The position numbers were made by a program, and so were the translations under genes. A stretch of DNA of 50,816 nt. Origin: Chloroflexota bacterium. GTDB taxonomy: Bacteria > Chloroflexota > Anaerolineae > Aggregatilineales > Phototrophicaceae. Under the pieces are notes generated by a model that was not told where the DNA came from, searched no databases, and worked only from the letters and a program-made list of their open reading frames with translations. The DNA is taken from NCBI GenBank assembly GCA_026707225.1, contig JAPOXG010000038.1, forward strand, positions 1-50,816. The letters run 5' to 3'. Position 1 is the stretch's first letter; each line of letters starts with the position of its first letter. Shown piece by piece: positions 34,911-44,180 of the stretch.

Positions 34911-35435
34911 CTAAGGCGCCGAATCACAAAAGTAGCGCTCTGATGGCGCCCAGGCGCTGTCTTCGCTAAGATTCTCTTCGGCTTCGGCGATCAGCCCGAG
35001 TGAGATGTCGTGTCGGCCGCCGTCGTATTCCGTCGACAGCCAAGCCTCCAGGATATCAAGCGCCTCGAGCTCGCCGGTGATCTTGCCACCGAGACAGAGG
35101 ATATTGGAGTTGTTGTGCGCCCGCGTCAGCCGTCCCATGTAGGCGCTGGTGCAAAGCGAGGCGCGAACTCGCTCGAATTTGTTGGCGATGATGCTCATGC
35201 CAATTCCCGTTGAGCAGATCAGGATTCCGCGCTGAGCTTCGCCATCAGACACGGCTTTGACCACGCGCACCGCGTAATGAGGATAGCGCGCGATATCGCC
35301 GGAATTGGATCCGACATCCTCAACTGCAAGGCCGCGCTCCGCAAGGAAGGCGATGATTTTGCATTTCAACTCGTATCCACCGTGGTCGTTGCCGATCCAG
35401 ATCTTCCCTGCGTCGTCCGCCTTGGTCATGCTCAT
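34911..35435 (-). CDS. rpiB: RpiB/LacA/LacB-family sugar-phosphate isomerase
   Basis: A 174-residue isomerase of the ribose-5-phosphate isomerase B fold. Asp17 and His18 lie in GNDHGGYELK, the catalytic Cys74 in ICSTGIGMSI, and His107 in RAHNNSNILCLGG. These residues match RpiB, which interconverts ribose-5-phosphate and ribulose-5-phosphate. The C-S-T where many RpiB have C-G-T, and about 25 extra C-terminal residues, leave room for an allose- or galactose-type phosphate substrate. It is transcribed ahead of the ADP-ribosylglycohydrolase. A second ATG two codons in is an equally good start. Confidence 0.85.
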   Translation of the reverse strand: MSMTKADDAGKIWIGNDHGGYELKCKIIAFLAERGLAVEDVGSNSGDIARYPHYAVRVVKAVSDGEAQRGILICSTGIGMSIIANKFERVRASLCTSAYMGRLTRAHNNSNILCLGGKITGELEALDILEAWLSTEYDGGRHDISLGLIAEAEENLSEDSAWAPSERYFCDSAP

Positions 35436-35740
35436 ACCGCCGATAGTCGTCCAAATCTGCTGGGCAAGTCGGTCGTTGAAAATATCCCTTGACCGCAGGC
35501 TAGATTATGTTCTTTTCACGCCCGGTTGGCAAGTTCTGCCTCAGTTGGCTCAATATCGTCACGTGATAGAGCCGCGCGCTTGTTTTCGCTAGGGCGGCGT
35601 TCCATAGGAATCGGAGTATACTGAAGCGTGCGAGTAGAGTTGGTTGCGATTTATCGGGACGATTTGTCTCTGGAATGCGCCAATCTCTTGGATTTGCCGC
35701 CATCGCGCTTAGAATCGAAACAGGCGCCGGGAGCAGAACT
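35436..35740. other. Gene-free divergent spacer
   Basis: 305 bases between rpiB and the DUF368 gene. TATACT at 35617-35622 could be a -10 for the DUF368 gene, but no -35 hexamer fits. No coding region, repeat or RNA gene was seen. Confidence 0.4.
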
Positions 35741-36709
35741 GTGAAAGATAAAGCGCAAGACCTTTCTCAACCGCAGACATTTAGACATTATTTGCGTTTG
35801 GTGCTGACGGGCTTCGCGATGGGCGCCGCCGATATCGTCCCCGGTGTGAGCGGCGGGACGATGGCTTTTATCCTCGGCGTTTACACGAATCTGATCGACG
35901 CCATCAAGTCGTTTAATGCGGACGCGATTCGGATGCTGCTAAGTTTGCGCTTCGGCGCCCTGATGGAACAAGTGTCTTTTCGCTTTCTGCTGGCATTGGG
36001 CTTGGGCTTGTTAGCGGCTGTTCTGTCGCTCTCGAGTTTCCTCAGCGCGACGCTGGATGACCCGGGCGGTCGCATTCTGCTCTTCGCCTTTTTCTTCGGC
36101 CTGGTGCTGGCGTCGATCCTGACCATCGGCGTGAAGGTGCGCTGGAGCATGGCTTCAGCCGCGGCCTTGATAGCCGGCAGCGCTGTCGCCTTCGTCATTG
36201 TCAACGTCGTTCCGGCAGAAGCCGATCACTCGCCGCCATTTCTGTTCGTCAGTGGCATGATTGCTATTACCGCGATGATCTTGCCGGGAATTTCCGGCTC
36301 GTTCATGCTGTTGATTTTGGGTCAATACGACTATGTGCTGACGGCGGTCAGCAACCGGGATTTGCCGCCGGTCATTATCGTGGGCTTGGGCGCGACTGTC
36401 GGCATCATCGCTTTTTCGCGCGTGCTAAGTTACTTGCTGTCACATTATTACAATCGGACGGTGGCACTGCTAGTCGGCTTTATGGCCGGTTCCCTCTGGA
36501 AGATCTACCCCTGGAAGCAGTGCCTCGAAAGCGATCTCGATCGCCATGGTCATGAACGCTGCTTGTTGGAGCAGAATATCGCGCCGGACACCGCATCGGA
36601 AGCTTTCGCAATCGCACTGCTGCTGCTGATAGCGGGCTTCCTGCTGGTCAATCTCTTGGATCACCTGCAATCCAAAGCCAACCCGATTTTTCGCTTGTTC
36701 CTCAGATGA
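35741..36709 (+). CDS. DUF368 family membrane protein
   Basis: A 322-residue polytopic membrane protein with the family signature GFAMGAADIVPGVSGGTMAF near residue 22. A second, related half-motif ILPGISGSFMLLILGQYDYV lies near 210, suggesting an internal duplication with two P-G-x-S-G turns in the membrane. Around eight hydrophobic segments are visible. Family members have been linked to undecaprenyl-phosphate recycling across the membrane (UptA/PopT-type work separates DedA and DUF368). That role here is inference from the family. GTG at 35741, with GGGAG 6 bases upstream, is chosen over an ATG at 35675. Confidence 0.85.
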   Translation: MKDKAQDLSQPQTFRHYLRLVLTGFAMGAADIVPGVSGGTMAFILGVYTNLIDAIKSFNADAIRMLLSLRFGALMEQVSFRFLLALGLGLLAAVLSLSSFLSATLDDPGGRILLFAFFFGLVLASILTIGVKVRWSMASAAALIAGSAVAFVIVNVVPAEADHSPPFLFVSGMIAITAMILPGISGSFMLLILGQYDYVLTAVSNRDLPPVIIVGLGATVGIIAFSRVLSYLLSHYYNRTVALLVGFMAGSLWKIYPWKQCLESDLDRHGHERCLLEQNIAPDTASEAFAIALLLLIAGFLLVNLLDHLQSKANPIFRLFLR

Positions 36710-36734
36710 GCCCGAAAGGGTCCAGCACGCGCAA

Positions 36735-37175
36735 CTAGGTATCGCGTTTTGTCTTGGCATCCGGAGTATGATGGCGGAGCGCGCGCTCCTGCGCATCAAT
36801 TATGTCTTGAATTCGTGAGCGCGAGAGCACCGCGGTTGCAGTCACCGCAGTGAGGTCGGTTGATTCCGCTTGGGCATCGCTCTCGGCTAGCTCCTCGACG
36901 ATCTCCCGGCGGCGATGAACCGAGGCGGCGATCGCATGGGTGGCGACCGGGCTGGTTAGCAGAACAAATAGGCCCAGCACCAGAAGTCGAAGCCAGATGG
37001 ATGGCATCAGCAGAGCCGCGCCCAACAGCAAACCAAACAATCCCAAGGTCGCGACTTTGCCCGAGGCGTGCAATCGCGTCAGACTGTCGGGCATGCGAAT
37101 GACGCCTATTACACCGACAGCGCAGAAAAACAAGCCAAAAAACAGCGCGGCCAAGCCGAGTAATTCAAGCAGCAT
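36735..37175 (-). CDS. mrpG: Mrp cation/proton antiporter subunit G
   Basis: 146 residues with three hydrophobic segments in the first 85. The typical GVIGVIRMPDSLTRLHASGK and LFVLLTSPVATHAIAASVHR mark PhaG/MnhG_YufB. The hydrophilic tail of about 55 residues is longer than usual. It is the last gene of the Mrp operon; its ATG is directly next to the mrpF stop with no gap. Confidence 0.92.
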   Translation of the reverse strand: MLLELLGLAALFFGLFFCAVGVIGVIRMPDSLTRLHASGKVATLGLFGLLLGAALLMPSIWLRLLVLGLFVLLTSPVATHAIAASVHRRREIVEELAESDAQAESTDLTAVTATAVLSRSRIQDIIDAQERALRHHTPDAKTKRDT

Positions 37176-37457
37176 TTAGAAAACCCTGCCTTCGGAAATA
37201 TAGCGGGCGATGCTGATCGTGCCGATGAAAGCGAAGGCGGCCAGCGCGATTGCCATGTCGACGAAGTTCTCCGTGCCTTCAACCAGAGCCAGCATGACAA
37301 TAATGCCGATGAGAAGCGTGGTAATCAGGTCCACCGCCTGCAAGCGGTCGGGCAAGCTCGGGCCGACAATGACACGATAAGAAGCCGGTATCAAAAGGCT
37401 GACTAGCGCCAGCAAGATCAATTGGATGGCGGCCTGGACAATGGAATTGTCAGTCAT
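37176..37457 (-). CDS. mrpF: Mrp cation/proton antiporter subunit F
   Basis: 93 residues with three membrane segments and the family block YRVIVGPSLPDRLQAVDLITTL, followed by ALAAFAFIGTISIARYI. Small essential subunit of the complex. It overlaps mrpE by 8 bases and abuts mrpG. Confidence 0.92.
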   Translation of the reverse strand: MTDNSIVQAAIQLILLALVSLLIPASYRVIVGPSLPDRLQAVDLITTLLIGIIVMLALVEGTENFVDMAIALAAFAFIGTISIARYISEGRVF

Positions 37458-37971
37458 GACCGAGAATGCCTTTGATTCTCATGAGTCTTCTTCTCTGATC
37501 GTCGTCAAGGCTTTGTCCGGATGCGTCCAGGTTCAGGCTGTGCACGATCATCTTGACGCCCGCTTCGTGGGTCTCTTCAAAGTCCACAACCAACTCGCCT
37601 GGCGTGATGGTAATGCCGTGCGCGCTGATAGCCGAGATAAGCTCGCTTTCAGTGCTGTCTTGTGTATTGACCTTGGAAATGCCCGGATTGATCGGCAAGC
37701 TCGGCATGAGGATCAGGCGCGACACCTTCAGCCCGGCGGAGAGAACTTCTGAAGCGAGATACAAGGTATAGGCAAGTAAATTGTAAAGCTGCCGCGGCGC
37801 GTTTCGCATGCGAATGCTCTCGCCGCGTATGCCGGTCGCGATCAGCACAGAGACGCTGAACAAATATCCCAGCAGCAAGTTGCCCGGTGTCGGCTGCGCG
37901 GTATAAATCGTCCAGCCAATCGCCAGCGGCAGCGCCAAAATCAAAACTTTGCCAGAGAACTTCGCATTCAT
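37450..37971 (-). CDS. mrpE: Mrp cation/proton antiporter subunit E
   Basis: 173 residues with two N-terminal membrane segments and the MnhE domain (YLASEVLSAGLKVSRLIL, NPGISKV, then ITPGELVVDF near the C-terminus). ATG at 37971 is preferred over one at 38025, because it gives a short N-terminus before the first membrane helix. 80 bases lie between it and mrpD. Confidence 0.9.
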   Translation of the reverse strand: MNAKFSGKVLILALPLAIGWTIYTAQPTPGNLLLGYLFSVSVLIATGIRGESIRMRNAPRQLYNLLAYTLYLASEVLSAGLKVSRLILMPSLPINPGISKVNTQDSTESELISAISAHGITITPGELVVDFEETHEAGVKMIVHSLNLDASGQSLDDDQRRRLMRIKGILGHD

Positions 37972-38051
37972 GTCCAAATTACGACCCCTAGCGACAGCAG
38001 AAACAAGTCGAATCACATTTGGCATACATATTGTATGCGGTCTTAGCCGCC

Positions 38052-39560
38052 TTATGGCTCTAGTGCGGGCAAGTTGACGGCTGAAATGTAAATTTGCGGG
38101 TCTCCCAATTGCCGCACAGTTTCACTGATCAATTGTATCATTGGCTCGGCCAAGACAGTGCCCAAGAGCAGGCAGACGCAGATTAGCAAGAAGGGCGCGA
38201 ATAGACTGTCGCCTTCGTCTTTGGCAGCGACTGTGCCGGGAAGCGGATTTTGTTGAAAGATGCGTTGCCAGGCTCGCACCATATACATAACGGTTAGTAT
38301 GCCGGCGGCGACCATGATGATGAGATTAGCCCAATCCTGGCGCTCAACGCCACCTTGAATGAGCGTCAGCTTGCTGATGAAGCCATTGAGCGGCGGAATG
38401 CCAGCCAAAGACAGCCCGCCGATCAGCACGAGCCAGCCGAGCGAAGGAGGCAGCTTGCTGCCGATCCCGCTGATATCGGCGAAATTGGCTGTTTTAGTAG
38501 TCGTGTAACTGGCGACCACTCCCATCAGCATCAGCAGGGAAGACTTGATAAAGGCGTGGTTGAAGGCGTAGACGATAGCGCCGATCAGCGCCAACGGCTG
38601 TCCCCAGCCGATGCCGACGAGGATGAAGCCGATCTGGGCAAATGTCGAATAAGCCAGCATACGCTTGGCGTTGTAGGTGCGCAGAGCGCCCAGGCTGCCG
38701 AAGAGAATGCCGATGATGCCCAATGTCGACAACCAGCGCTCGAGCAAAGGCGCTTCTTCAATGAACAGCAGGGTCACCAGGCGAAAGATGCCGTATACGC
38801 CGACCTTGACGACGATGGATGACAGCATGGCGCTGATCGGCGTGGGCGCGGTGGTGTGGAAGTCCGGCTGCCAAAAGTGAAAGGGGAAAACCGCGCTCTT
38901 GAGCAGAAAGGCGCAAAGCAGCATGATCGCCGACGCCGGCGCCAGTAAGGGTCGCTCGCCAGTGAGCAGGGTCACCGCGATTTCCGCCATGTTCAAAGTG
39001 CCGAAGGTTGCGTATAACGCGCCAATGCCGAGCAGGAGAAACAAGGTGCCCATAGAGCTGATCAGAATATATTTGAGCGCCGCTTCCAAGCCGTAGTGAT
39101 CATCCGATATGGCTGTCAGCGACACCGACGCGAGCACCATCAGCTCCATGAATACGAATAGAGTGAATAGATCCCCGGTGAGCATCGCGCCGATCAATCC
39201 CACTTCCATCAATAGAAAAAGCGGGACAAAGGCCGGGTAGGTCATACATTTGTCGTGGCTGTGAAAAGTGTAAAGAAGCCCGCCAATCATAATCGTAGTA
39301 ACCATGAAGGCGAAGAGGCCTCCCAAGGCGTCGGCCACCAAGACGATGCCGTAGGGTGGCTTCCAATTTCCCAGCGCGTAGATCTGCACGCCGCTGCTGT
39401 GAACTTGCGCCAGGAGCGCGGTGCAGAAGACCCAGGCGATCAAGCCGGCGAGTACGCCGATAGAGCGTTGCAGACGATTGGAATGGGCGGAAACAAGCGC
39501 AAGAATCGCGCCAACCAGGGGCGTCACCAGCGTACCAAGCAAAACGTAATTTTGTTCCAT
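38052..39560 (-). CDS. mrpD: Mrp cation/proton antiporter subunit D
   Basis: A 502-residue proton-channel subunit homologous to complex I NuoL/M/N. About 14 membrane helices are visible. Characteristic blocks include FVFMELMVLASVSLTA with the membrane glutamate, LLKSAVFPFHFWQPDFHTTA with the key lysine, and FNHAFIKSSLLMLMG with a second lysine. ATG at 39560 fits homologs; the extra upstream frame to 39599 is not supported. It lies 53 bases after mrpC. Confidence 0.94.
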   Translation of the reverse strand: MEQNYVLLGTLVTPLVGAILALVSAHSNRLQRSIGVLAGLIAWVFCTALLAQVHSSGVQIYALGNWKPPYGIVLVADALGGLFAFMVTTIMIGGLLYTFHSHDKCMTYPAFVPLFLLMEVGLIGAMLTGDLFTLFVFMELMVLASVSLTAISDDHYGLEAALKYILISSMGTLFLLLGIGALYATFGTLNMAEIAVTLLTGERPLLAPASAIMLLCAFLLKSAVFPFHFWQPDFHTTAPTPISAMLSSIVVKVGVYGIFRLVTLLFIEEAPLLERWLSTLGIIGILFGSLGALRTYNAKRMLAYSTFAQIGFILVGIGWGQPLALIGAIVYAFNHAFIKSSLLMLMGVVASYTTTKTANFADISGIGSKLPPSLGWLVLIGGLSLAGIPPLNGFISKLTLIQGGVERQDWANLIIMVAAGILTVMYMVRAWQRIFQQNPLPGTVAAKDEGDSLFAPFLLICVCLLLGTVLAEPMIQLISETVRQLGDPQIYISAVNLPALEP

Positions 39561-39613
39561 GATTGCCGGTTCTGCTGTCCTGCCTAAGCGCTGCGGCAAA
39601 CAGAGATTCTGTC

Positions 39614-39958
39614 CTAATGCTTCAGCTTATTGAGATCGTTGGAATCGACCGTGTCGTAGCGGCGCGAGATAATGTTCACGAAGCCCAGCACCAGCGAGAA
39701 GCTGCCAAAACTCACGACGATTGCCGTGAGAATGAGCGCCTGTATTAAGGGATCGCTGGTCTGACGCCCGGCTTCGACATTGCTGACGTAGGGCGCGAAG
39801 TCGCCTTCGAAAGCGCCAACCGCTACAAAAAACAGGTTGATGGCCGAAAACAGGATGGCGAAGCCTATCGCCGCTTTGATCAGGTCGCGGCGAAGCAGTT
39901 GAAATACGCCGATTCCGAAAAGAATCCCGATTGACAGCGCAAAGAGTACTTCGGTCAT
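39614..39958 (-). CDS. mrpC: Mrp cation/proton antiporter subunit C
   Basis: 114 residues, a NuoK homolog with three membrane segments (LSIGILFGIGVFQLLRRDLI, AIGFAILFSAINLFFVAVG, then PLIQALILTAIVVSFG). ATG at 39958 has AAGGGAAGG upstream. The longer frame to 40156 would overlap the mrpA gene and is rejected. Confidence 0.93.
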   Translation of the reverse strand: MTEVLFALSIGILFGIGVFQLLRRDLIKAAIGFAILFSAINLFFVAVGAFEGDFAPYVSNVEAGRQTSDPLIQALILTAIVVSFGSFSLVLGFVNIISRRYDTVDSNDLNKLKH

Positions 39959-40046
39959 GTCTGCCTTCCCTTTAGGAGTATGCGCCGGTCTGCAACCAAG
40001 TCCGGTCCCATCCGTGCTGCTCGCGGTTGCGCGTTCATAGTTGGTG

Positions 40047-42959
40047 TCACGATACCGCCGTTTCAAACCCATCTTGCGAACGATCAGTAGGATAGGCGAT
40101 TGCCTCGATGATGATCCCCAACCCGCCCATGACGGCGATGGCAATGGCGACTTCAAAGATCAGCGATGACGTAATGTGCAAGCCAAATGAGCCAACAATG
40201 TCGTAGATGCCAAGCGCCTGATCATATTCGACGTGCCCCATGAATCCTTTGCCCATGAGGATGGGAAAGAGTGCGTTTGCGATGGCGATGACCAGGCCGA
40301 GTCGGACGATCAGCGCCGGGCGGAACCAGGGCAGCAGGCTCTTCGCCTCGTTGTAGCCAAGAACGACATACCATAGAGACACAGCCAGGCCAATTGTGAC
40401 GCCAGCGGTGAAGCCATCGCCGGGTCCGCTGCCGCCATATAAGACCTGAGCGACGCCGATCAATATGGCAATCGGTAACACGATGAACGAGACGGAGCGC
40501 GTAAAGGGCGTCGACAGGCTCGTCGCGTCCTGGATTTCTTCGACAACGCTCGCGTCAAACTCGTGCAGAACGCCGACCTGTGCCTTTCGTGGCGCCAAGG
40601 AGCCTCGACGCTGGCCTCCACGGGCGAGAAGCGTCAATACACCCAAGGCCGCCGTTGTGAAGACGGCCACCTCAAGCAGCGTGTCAGTTCCGCGGAAATC
40701 CGCTACGATCGCGCCCACCACATCATCCGTGTTCACCGCCTTTGCATTGGCCAAATGCCATTCGGCGATACTATGACGATCGGGCCGATTCTGTAAGGCG
40801 TTCAGAGAGAAGACAAATACCGCAAGGCCGATCACAATTGAAATGCCGAGATCGCGCAGCAATCCCAAGCGATGGTCATGGCGCTCGGTCCACAGGCTGT
40901 TGATGACTTTAAGACGGGCGTCCGCCCGAATTCGGCCAAGCATGAAAATGATCAATACGGTGGCCATCGTCTCGACCAGGAGCTGCACCAGCGCGACATC
41001 GGGCGCGCGATTGATCAGGAAGATCACGCCGATCGCATAGCCGATTACGCCATAGGCAATCGCCGCCTTGACATGCTCACGCACGAATATGGTCAGTAAT
41101 CCGGCGGCCACTGTAAGAAACAGCATGAAAACTTTCGCAAGATCAGTGGTGCTCACTGAAGGATCGGGCGGGATGATTTGCTGGCCCGCAACGAGATCGG
41201 ACAATGTGCCCGAGAGAATCAGAACAGCGGCAACCGCGCCGAGGATGATGACGAGATAATAGCGAACGAAGCCAGACTGGGCATGCAAAATTGTAGTTCC
41301 CGCCCACTCCACATAGGAGATAAATTCGCGATAAACCGCATCCCCCGATAGTGGAAATGTGATTCGTTTGATCAGCGATCTCCTAATCAGAAAAAGGAGA
41401 AAACCGGCGAGAAGAATCAGTATGCTCAAGAGGAATACGTCATTGAATCCGGCGAACAAGTGGAGCTCAAACGACTTCGGCACAGCCAGCTCCAACACGG
41501 GAATGAGGATGGGTTCAAGCAAAAGACCGAGACACAAGGAGCCGATCGCCAGCAGCGCCGGTCCAAGCCCGATCCAGGCGGAGGGCTGATGAATGTGAAG
41601 GCGCTCGCGCGGGCGCCCAAGAAAGACATCGTAAATGAGCATGTAGGCCGCCATGGCAGTGAATGCAGTGCTCAAGATGACTATCGTCATTACCAGCTGC
41701 GTCCAAGGCGCTGAATAATGGAGCATCGCGTCGAGCAATGTTTCCTTCGCCAGGAAGCCCAGCAGAAAGGGCAGGCCAGCCATCGAGAGCGCGGATACAA
41801 CGGTGACCCAGAACATGACCGGCATCTTGCGGCGAAGCCCGCCGAGCCGACTGATCGTACGGGTCCCGGTTGCGTGGTCGATGGTGCCGGCTACCAGGAA
41901 GAGCGCGGACTTGTACAAGGCGTGGGCGATGATGGCGACGAAGGCCGCCTTCAGCCCGCTCTGATTCGGCAATCCAATCAAGGCGACAATGGCGCCCAGC
42001 TTGCTCACGGTGGAATAGGCAAGCAGCCCCTTCAGGTCCCGCTGTTTCACGGCGAAATACGCGCCGACCAGCATGGTCACCAAACCAATTGTCAGCAGCG
42101 AGCTCGTCCAAAGCTCGTTTGGGTACATCACCGGCGAAAGACGGGCGAACAGATAAATCCCGGCTTTGACCATCGTAGCGCTGTGCAAATAGGCGCTGGC
42201 CGGCGTCGGCGCGCTCATCGCGCCGGGCAGCCAGAAGTGGAAAGGAAACTGCGCGCTCTTGGTGAAACCGCCTAACAGGATGAGCAGCGCGAACAACAAA
42301 TACCAATCATGCTGATGCAGCGTGTTCGCTTGCAATATCGATGCAAAGTCGCCAACGAAGCGATTCGTTTGCTCCGGATACAGGATTTGGCCGGCCGCGG
42401 CGCTTAGCATGACCAGCCCAACGATGAGAGCCAGCGCGCCGGCGCCGGTGACTAACAGCGCTTTGAAAGCCCCGTGCCGCGCGGCCGCGTCGTCCGCCCC
42501 GTTGAAACCAATGAGAATGAAGGACGTGATGCTTGTCAATTCCCAGGCGATGAACATCATCAGCACATTGCCGGATAGTACAACCGCCAGCATCGCTCCG
42601 GCGAAGGCGGACAGCCAAATGATGAATCGGTTGTGCTCCTGCGCATCATCAAAATAAAAGCCGGCGTAGAAAAAAATCAGGGCGCCAACTCCCGTGATTA
42701 TCAAGCCAAAGAGCAAGGCGAGTCCATCCAAATAGAATGACAGACTGATGCCCGCCGATGGCATCCACAAGATCGTCTGAGAAATAGCGCCCGCCTCTTG
42801 AACGCGGGGCAGCATGCCAATCAGCCAGGCAAACAGCGCCGCAAAGACCAGTGAAGTTAGTACCGTCTGCGACGATTTGTTAAGGGGTGTTCTCACGAAG
42901 GGGGTCGCCAAGAGAAGAGCAAGGCAAAAGGGAACGGCAGTAAATAGAGCAAGTTCCAT
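40047..42959 (-). CDS. mrpAB: Fused Mrp antiporter subunits A and B
   Basis: A 970-residue membrane protein, the largest Mrp subunit. Residues 1 to about 640 are the NuoL-like part (FIAWELTSITSFILIGFNGA, QFPFHFWLPGAMSAPTPASA, AHALYKSALFLVAGTIDHAT). About 640-800 contain the MrpA C-terminal domain (LVETMATVLIIFMLGRIRAD). From about 830 the MnhB domain follows (YGGSGPGDGFTAGVTIGLAV and GLHITSSLIFEVAIAIAVMG), which is normally a separate MrpB or the end of MrpA in fused cases. It exchanges cytoplasmic Na+ (or K+) for protons. First gene of the operon; the start lacks a strong ribosome-binding site. Confidence 0.94.
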   Translation of the reverse strand: MELALFTAVPFCLALLLATPFVRTPLNKSSQTVLTSLVFAALFAWLIGMLPRVQEAGAISQTILWMPSAGISLSFYLDGLALLFGLIITGVGALIFFYAGFYFDDAQEHNRFIIWLSAFAGAMLAVVLSGNVLMMFIAWELTSITSFILIGFNGADDAAARHGAFKALLVTGAGALALIVGLVMLSAAAGQILYPEQTNRFVGDFASILQANTLHQHDWYLLFALLILLGGFTKSAQFPFHFWLPGAMSAPTPASAYLHSATMVKAGIYLFARLSPVMYPNELWTSSLLTIGLVTMLVGAYFAVKQRDLKGLLAYSTVSKLGAIVALIGLPNQSGLKAAFVAIIAHALYKSALFLVAGTIDHATGTRTISRLGGLRRKMPVMFWVTVVSALSMAGLPFLLGFLAKETLLDAMLHYSAPWTQLVMTIVILSTAFTAMAAYMLIYDVFLGRPRERLHIHQPSAWIGLGPALLAIGSLCLGLLLEPILIPVLELAVPKSFELHLFAGFNDVFLLSILILLAGFLLFLIRRSLIKRITFPLSGDAVYREFISYVEWAGTTILHAQSGFVRYYLVIILGAVAAVLILSGTLSDLVAGQQIIPPDPSVSTTDLAKVFMLFLTVAAGLLTIFVREHVKAAIAYGVIGYAIGVIFLINRAPDVALVQLLVETMATVLIIFMLGRIRADARLKVINSLWTERHDHRLGLLRDLGISIVIGLAVFVFSLNALQNRPDRHSIAEWHLANAKAVNTDDVVGAIVADFRGTDTLLEVAVFTTAALGVLTLLARGGQRRGSLAPRKAQVGVLHEFDASVVEEIQDATSLSTPFTRSVSFIVLPIAILIGVAQVLYGGSGPGDGFTAGVTIGLAVSLWYVVLGYNEAKSLLPWFRPALIVRLGLVIAIANALFPILMGKGFMGHVEYDQALGIYDIVGSFGLHITSSLIFEVAIAIAVMGGLGIIIEAIAYPTDRSQDGFETAVS

Positions 42960-43145
42960 GATTTGGTCGCGTCTGTTTACCCCTAATTCGAGTGTGAGAT
43001 GCTGCGCGCTGAGTTATCGAATGCGATCATGAGCCAAGCCTAGCCGCAAACTCGACAAATCAAATGGTCAAATCTCATAACCAGACTCGAATTCAATCTG
43101 TTGGATTGGAACAACCGAGTCGTTTGCGCTCACGCGACAGCGCCG

Positions 43146-44180
43146 TCACGACAGTCTTGCTTTGAGCGCGTCTGTCAACGCGGGCACGACCTCGTACAAG
43201 TCGCCAACAATGCCGTAGCGCGCCAGCTTGAAGATCGGCGCCTCGGCATCCTTGTTGATCGCCACGATGACCTTGCTTCCGCGCATACCCGCCTGATGTT
43301 GAATCGCGCCGCTGATGCCGCAGGCGATATAAAGATCGGGACTGACCACTTTGCCCGTCTGCCCAACTTGATGCTCGTAAGGTATGTAGCCGGCGTCGAC
43401 CGCGGCCCGACTGGCGCCAATGGCAGCGCCAAGCACATCAGCTAGGGGCTGCAAGGTATTAGCGAAGCCGTCTTTGGCTCTCCAGATATTCGCTTCTTCT
43501 CCGCTCAAATCCGCGGGCGCGGCGGCTGGGTTATTGGCCATGCCTCGCCCACCGCTGACGATAATCGCCGCATCCGCCAGATTTATGGCGCCGATCTCGG
43601 CGGACAGATCGTCGATTACTGATTTCAACTCGCTGTCCAGGATCGCGGGAGAGACTTGCTTGATTGACGGTTTGGCGGCGGCGTTGATCGGAGGCGGCGG
43701 GAATGCCCTTCCGCGCACCGTGACAAATGTAGTCGGCGTGTGGGATGACATCTCCATCAGCACCTTGCCGGCGTAGGCGGCACGCGCGCCAATGATGGAA
43801 CCGTCCTCCACCCGCAAATCGATCACCTCGGCGATGAGGCCGCTTTGGCAGTCGACGGCGGCGCTGGCGAGCAACTCGCGCCCTTGGCTGGTCGCGACGG
43901 CGACGACGGCGGCTGGCTTATACTCGTCGATCAGGTTGCTGAGCAGGGCGGCATAGGTTTCGAGGCGATATTCGCTCATCGCATCGGCATCGCAAATAAT
44001 CGCGCTGGCGGCGCCGAATTTGCCGGCGTCGGCGGCAATCGCAGCGCTGTTCTCGCCAAAGATGATGGCGGTTATGTCTGTGCCAAGCGCTTCGGCGATG
44101 GACTGGGCGGCGCCCATTGCCTCCCAACTGCTGCTTTCCGCGGCGCTGGCAAAGGTCTCGATGCAGGCGAATACGCTCAC
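43146..44180 (-). CDS. etfA: Electron transfer flavoprotein alpha subunit
   Basis: A 344-residue FAD-binding subunit. The C-terminal FAD site is clear: VSGGRGMANN, LGAAIGASRAAVDAGYIPYE, QVGQTGKVVSPDLYIACGIS, then GAIQHQAGMRGSKVIVAIN and KDAEAPIFKLARYGIVGD. The N-terminal half is the alpha/beta domain that forms the dimer with EtfB. The start overlaps the etfB stop by four bases. EtfAB passes electrons between acyl-CoA-type dehydrogenases and the quinone pool. Confidence 0.95.
   Translation of the reverse strand: MSVFACIETFASAAESSSWEAMGAAQSIAEALGTDITAIIFGENSAAIAADAGKFGAASAIICDADAMSEYRLETYAALLSNLIDEYKPAAVVAVATSQGRELLASAAVDCQSGLIAEVIDLRVEDGSIIGARAAYAGKVLMEMSSHTPTTFVTVRGRAFPPPPINAAAKPSIKQVSPAILDSELKSVIDDLSAEIGAINLADAAIIVSGGRGMANNPAAAPADLSGEEANIWRAKDGFANTLQPLADVLGAAIGASRAAVDAGYIPYEHQVGQTGKVVSPDLYIACGISGAIQHQAGMRGSKVIVAINKDAEAPIFKLARYGIVGDLYEVVPALTDALKARLS

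Noticed and set aside
41515..42306. A 263-codon frame on the minus strand inside mrpAB
   Set aside because: It is a shifted frame of the same gene with Arg- and Ala-rich composition and no family match.
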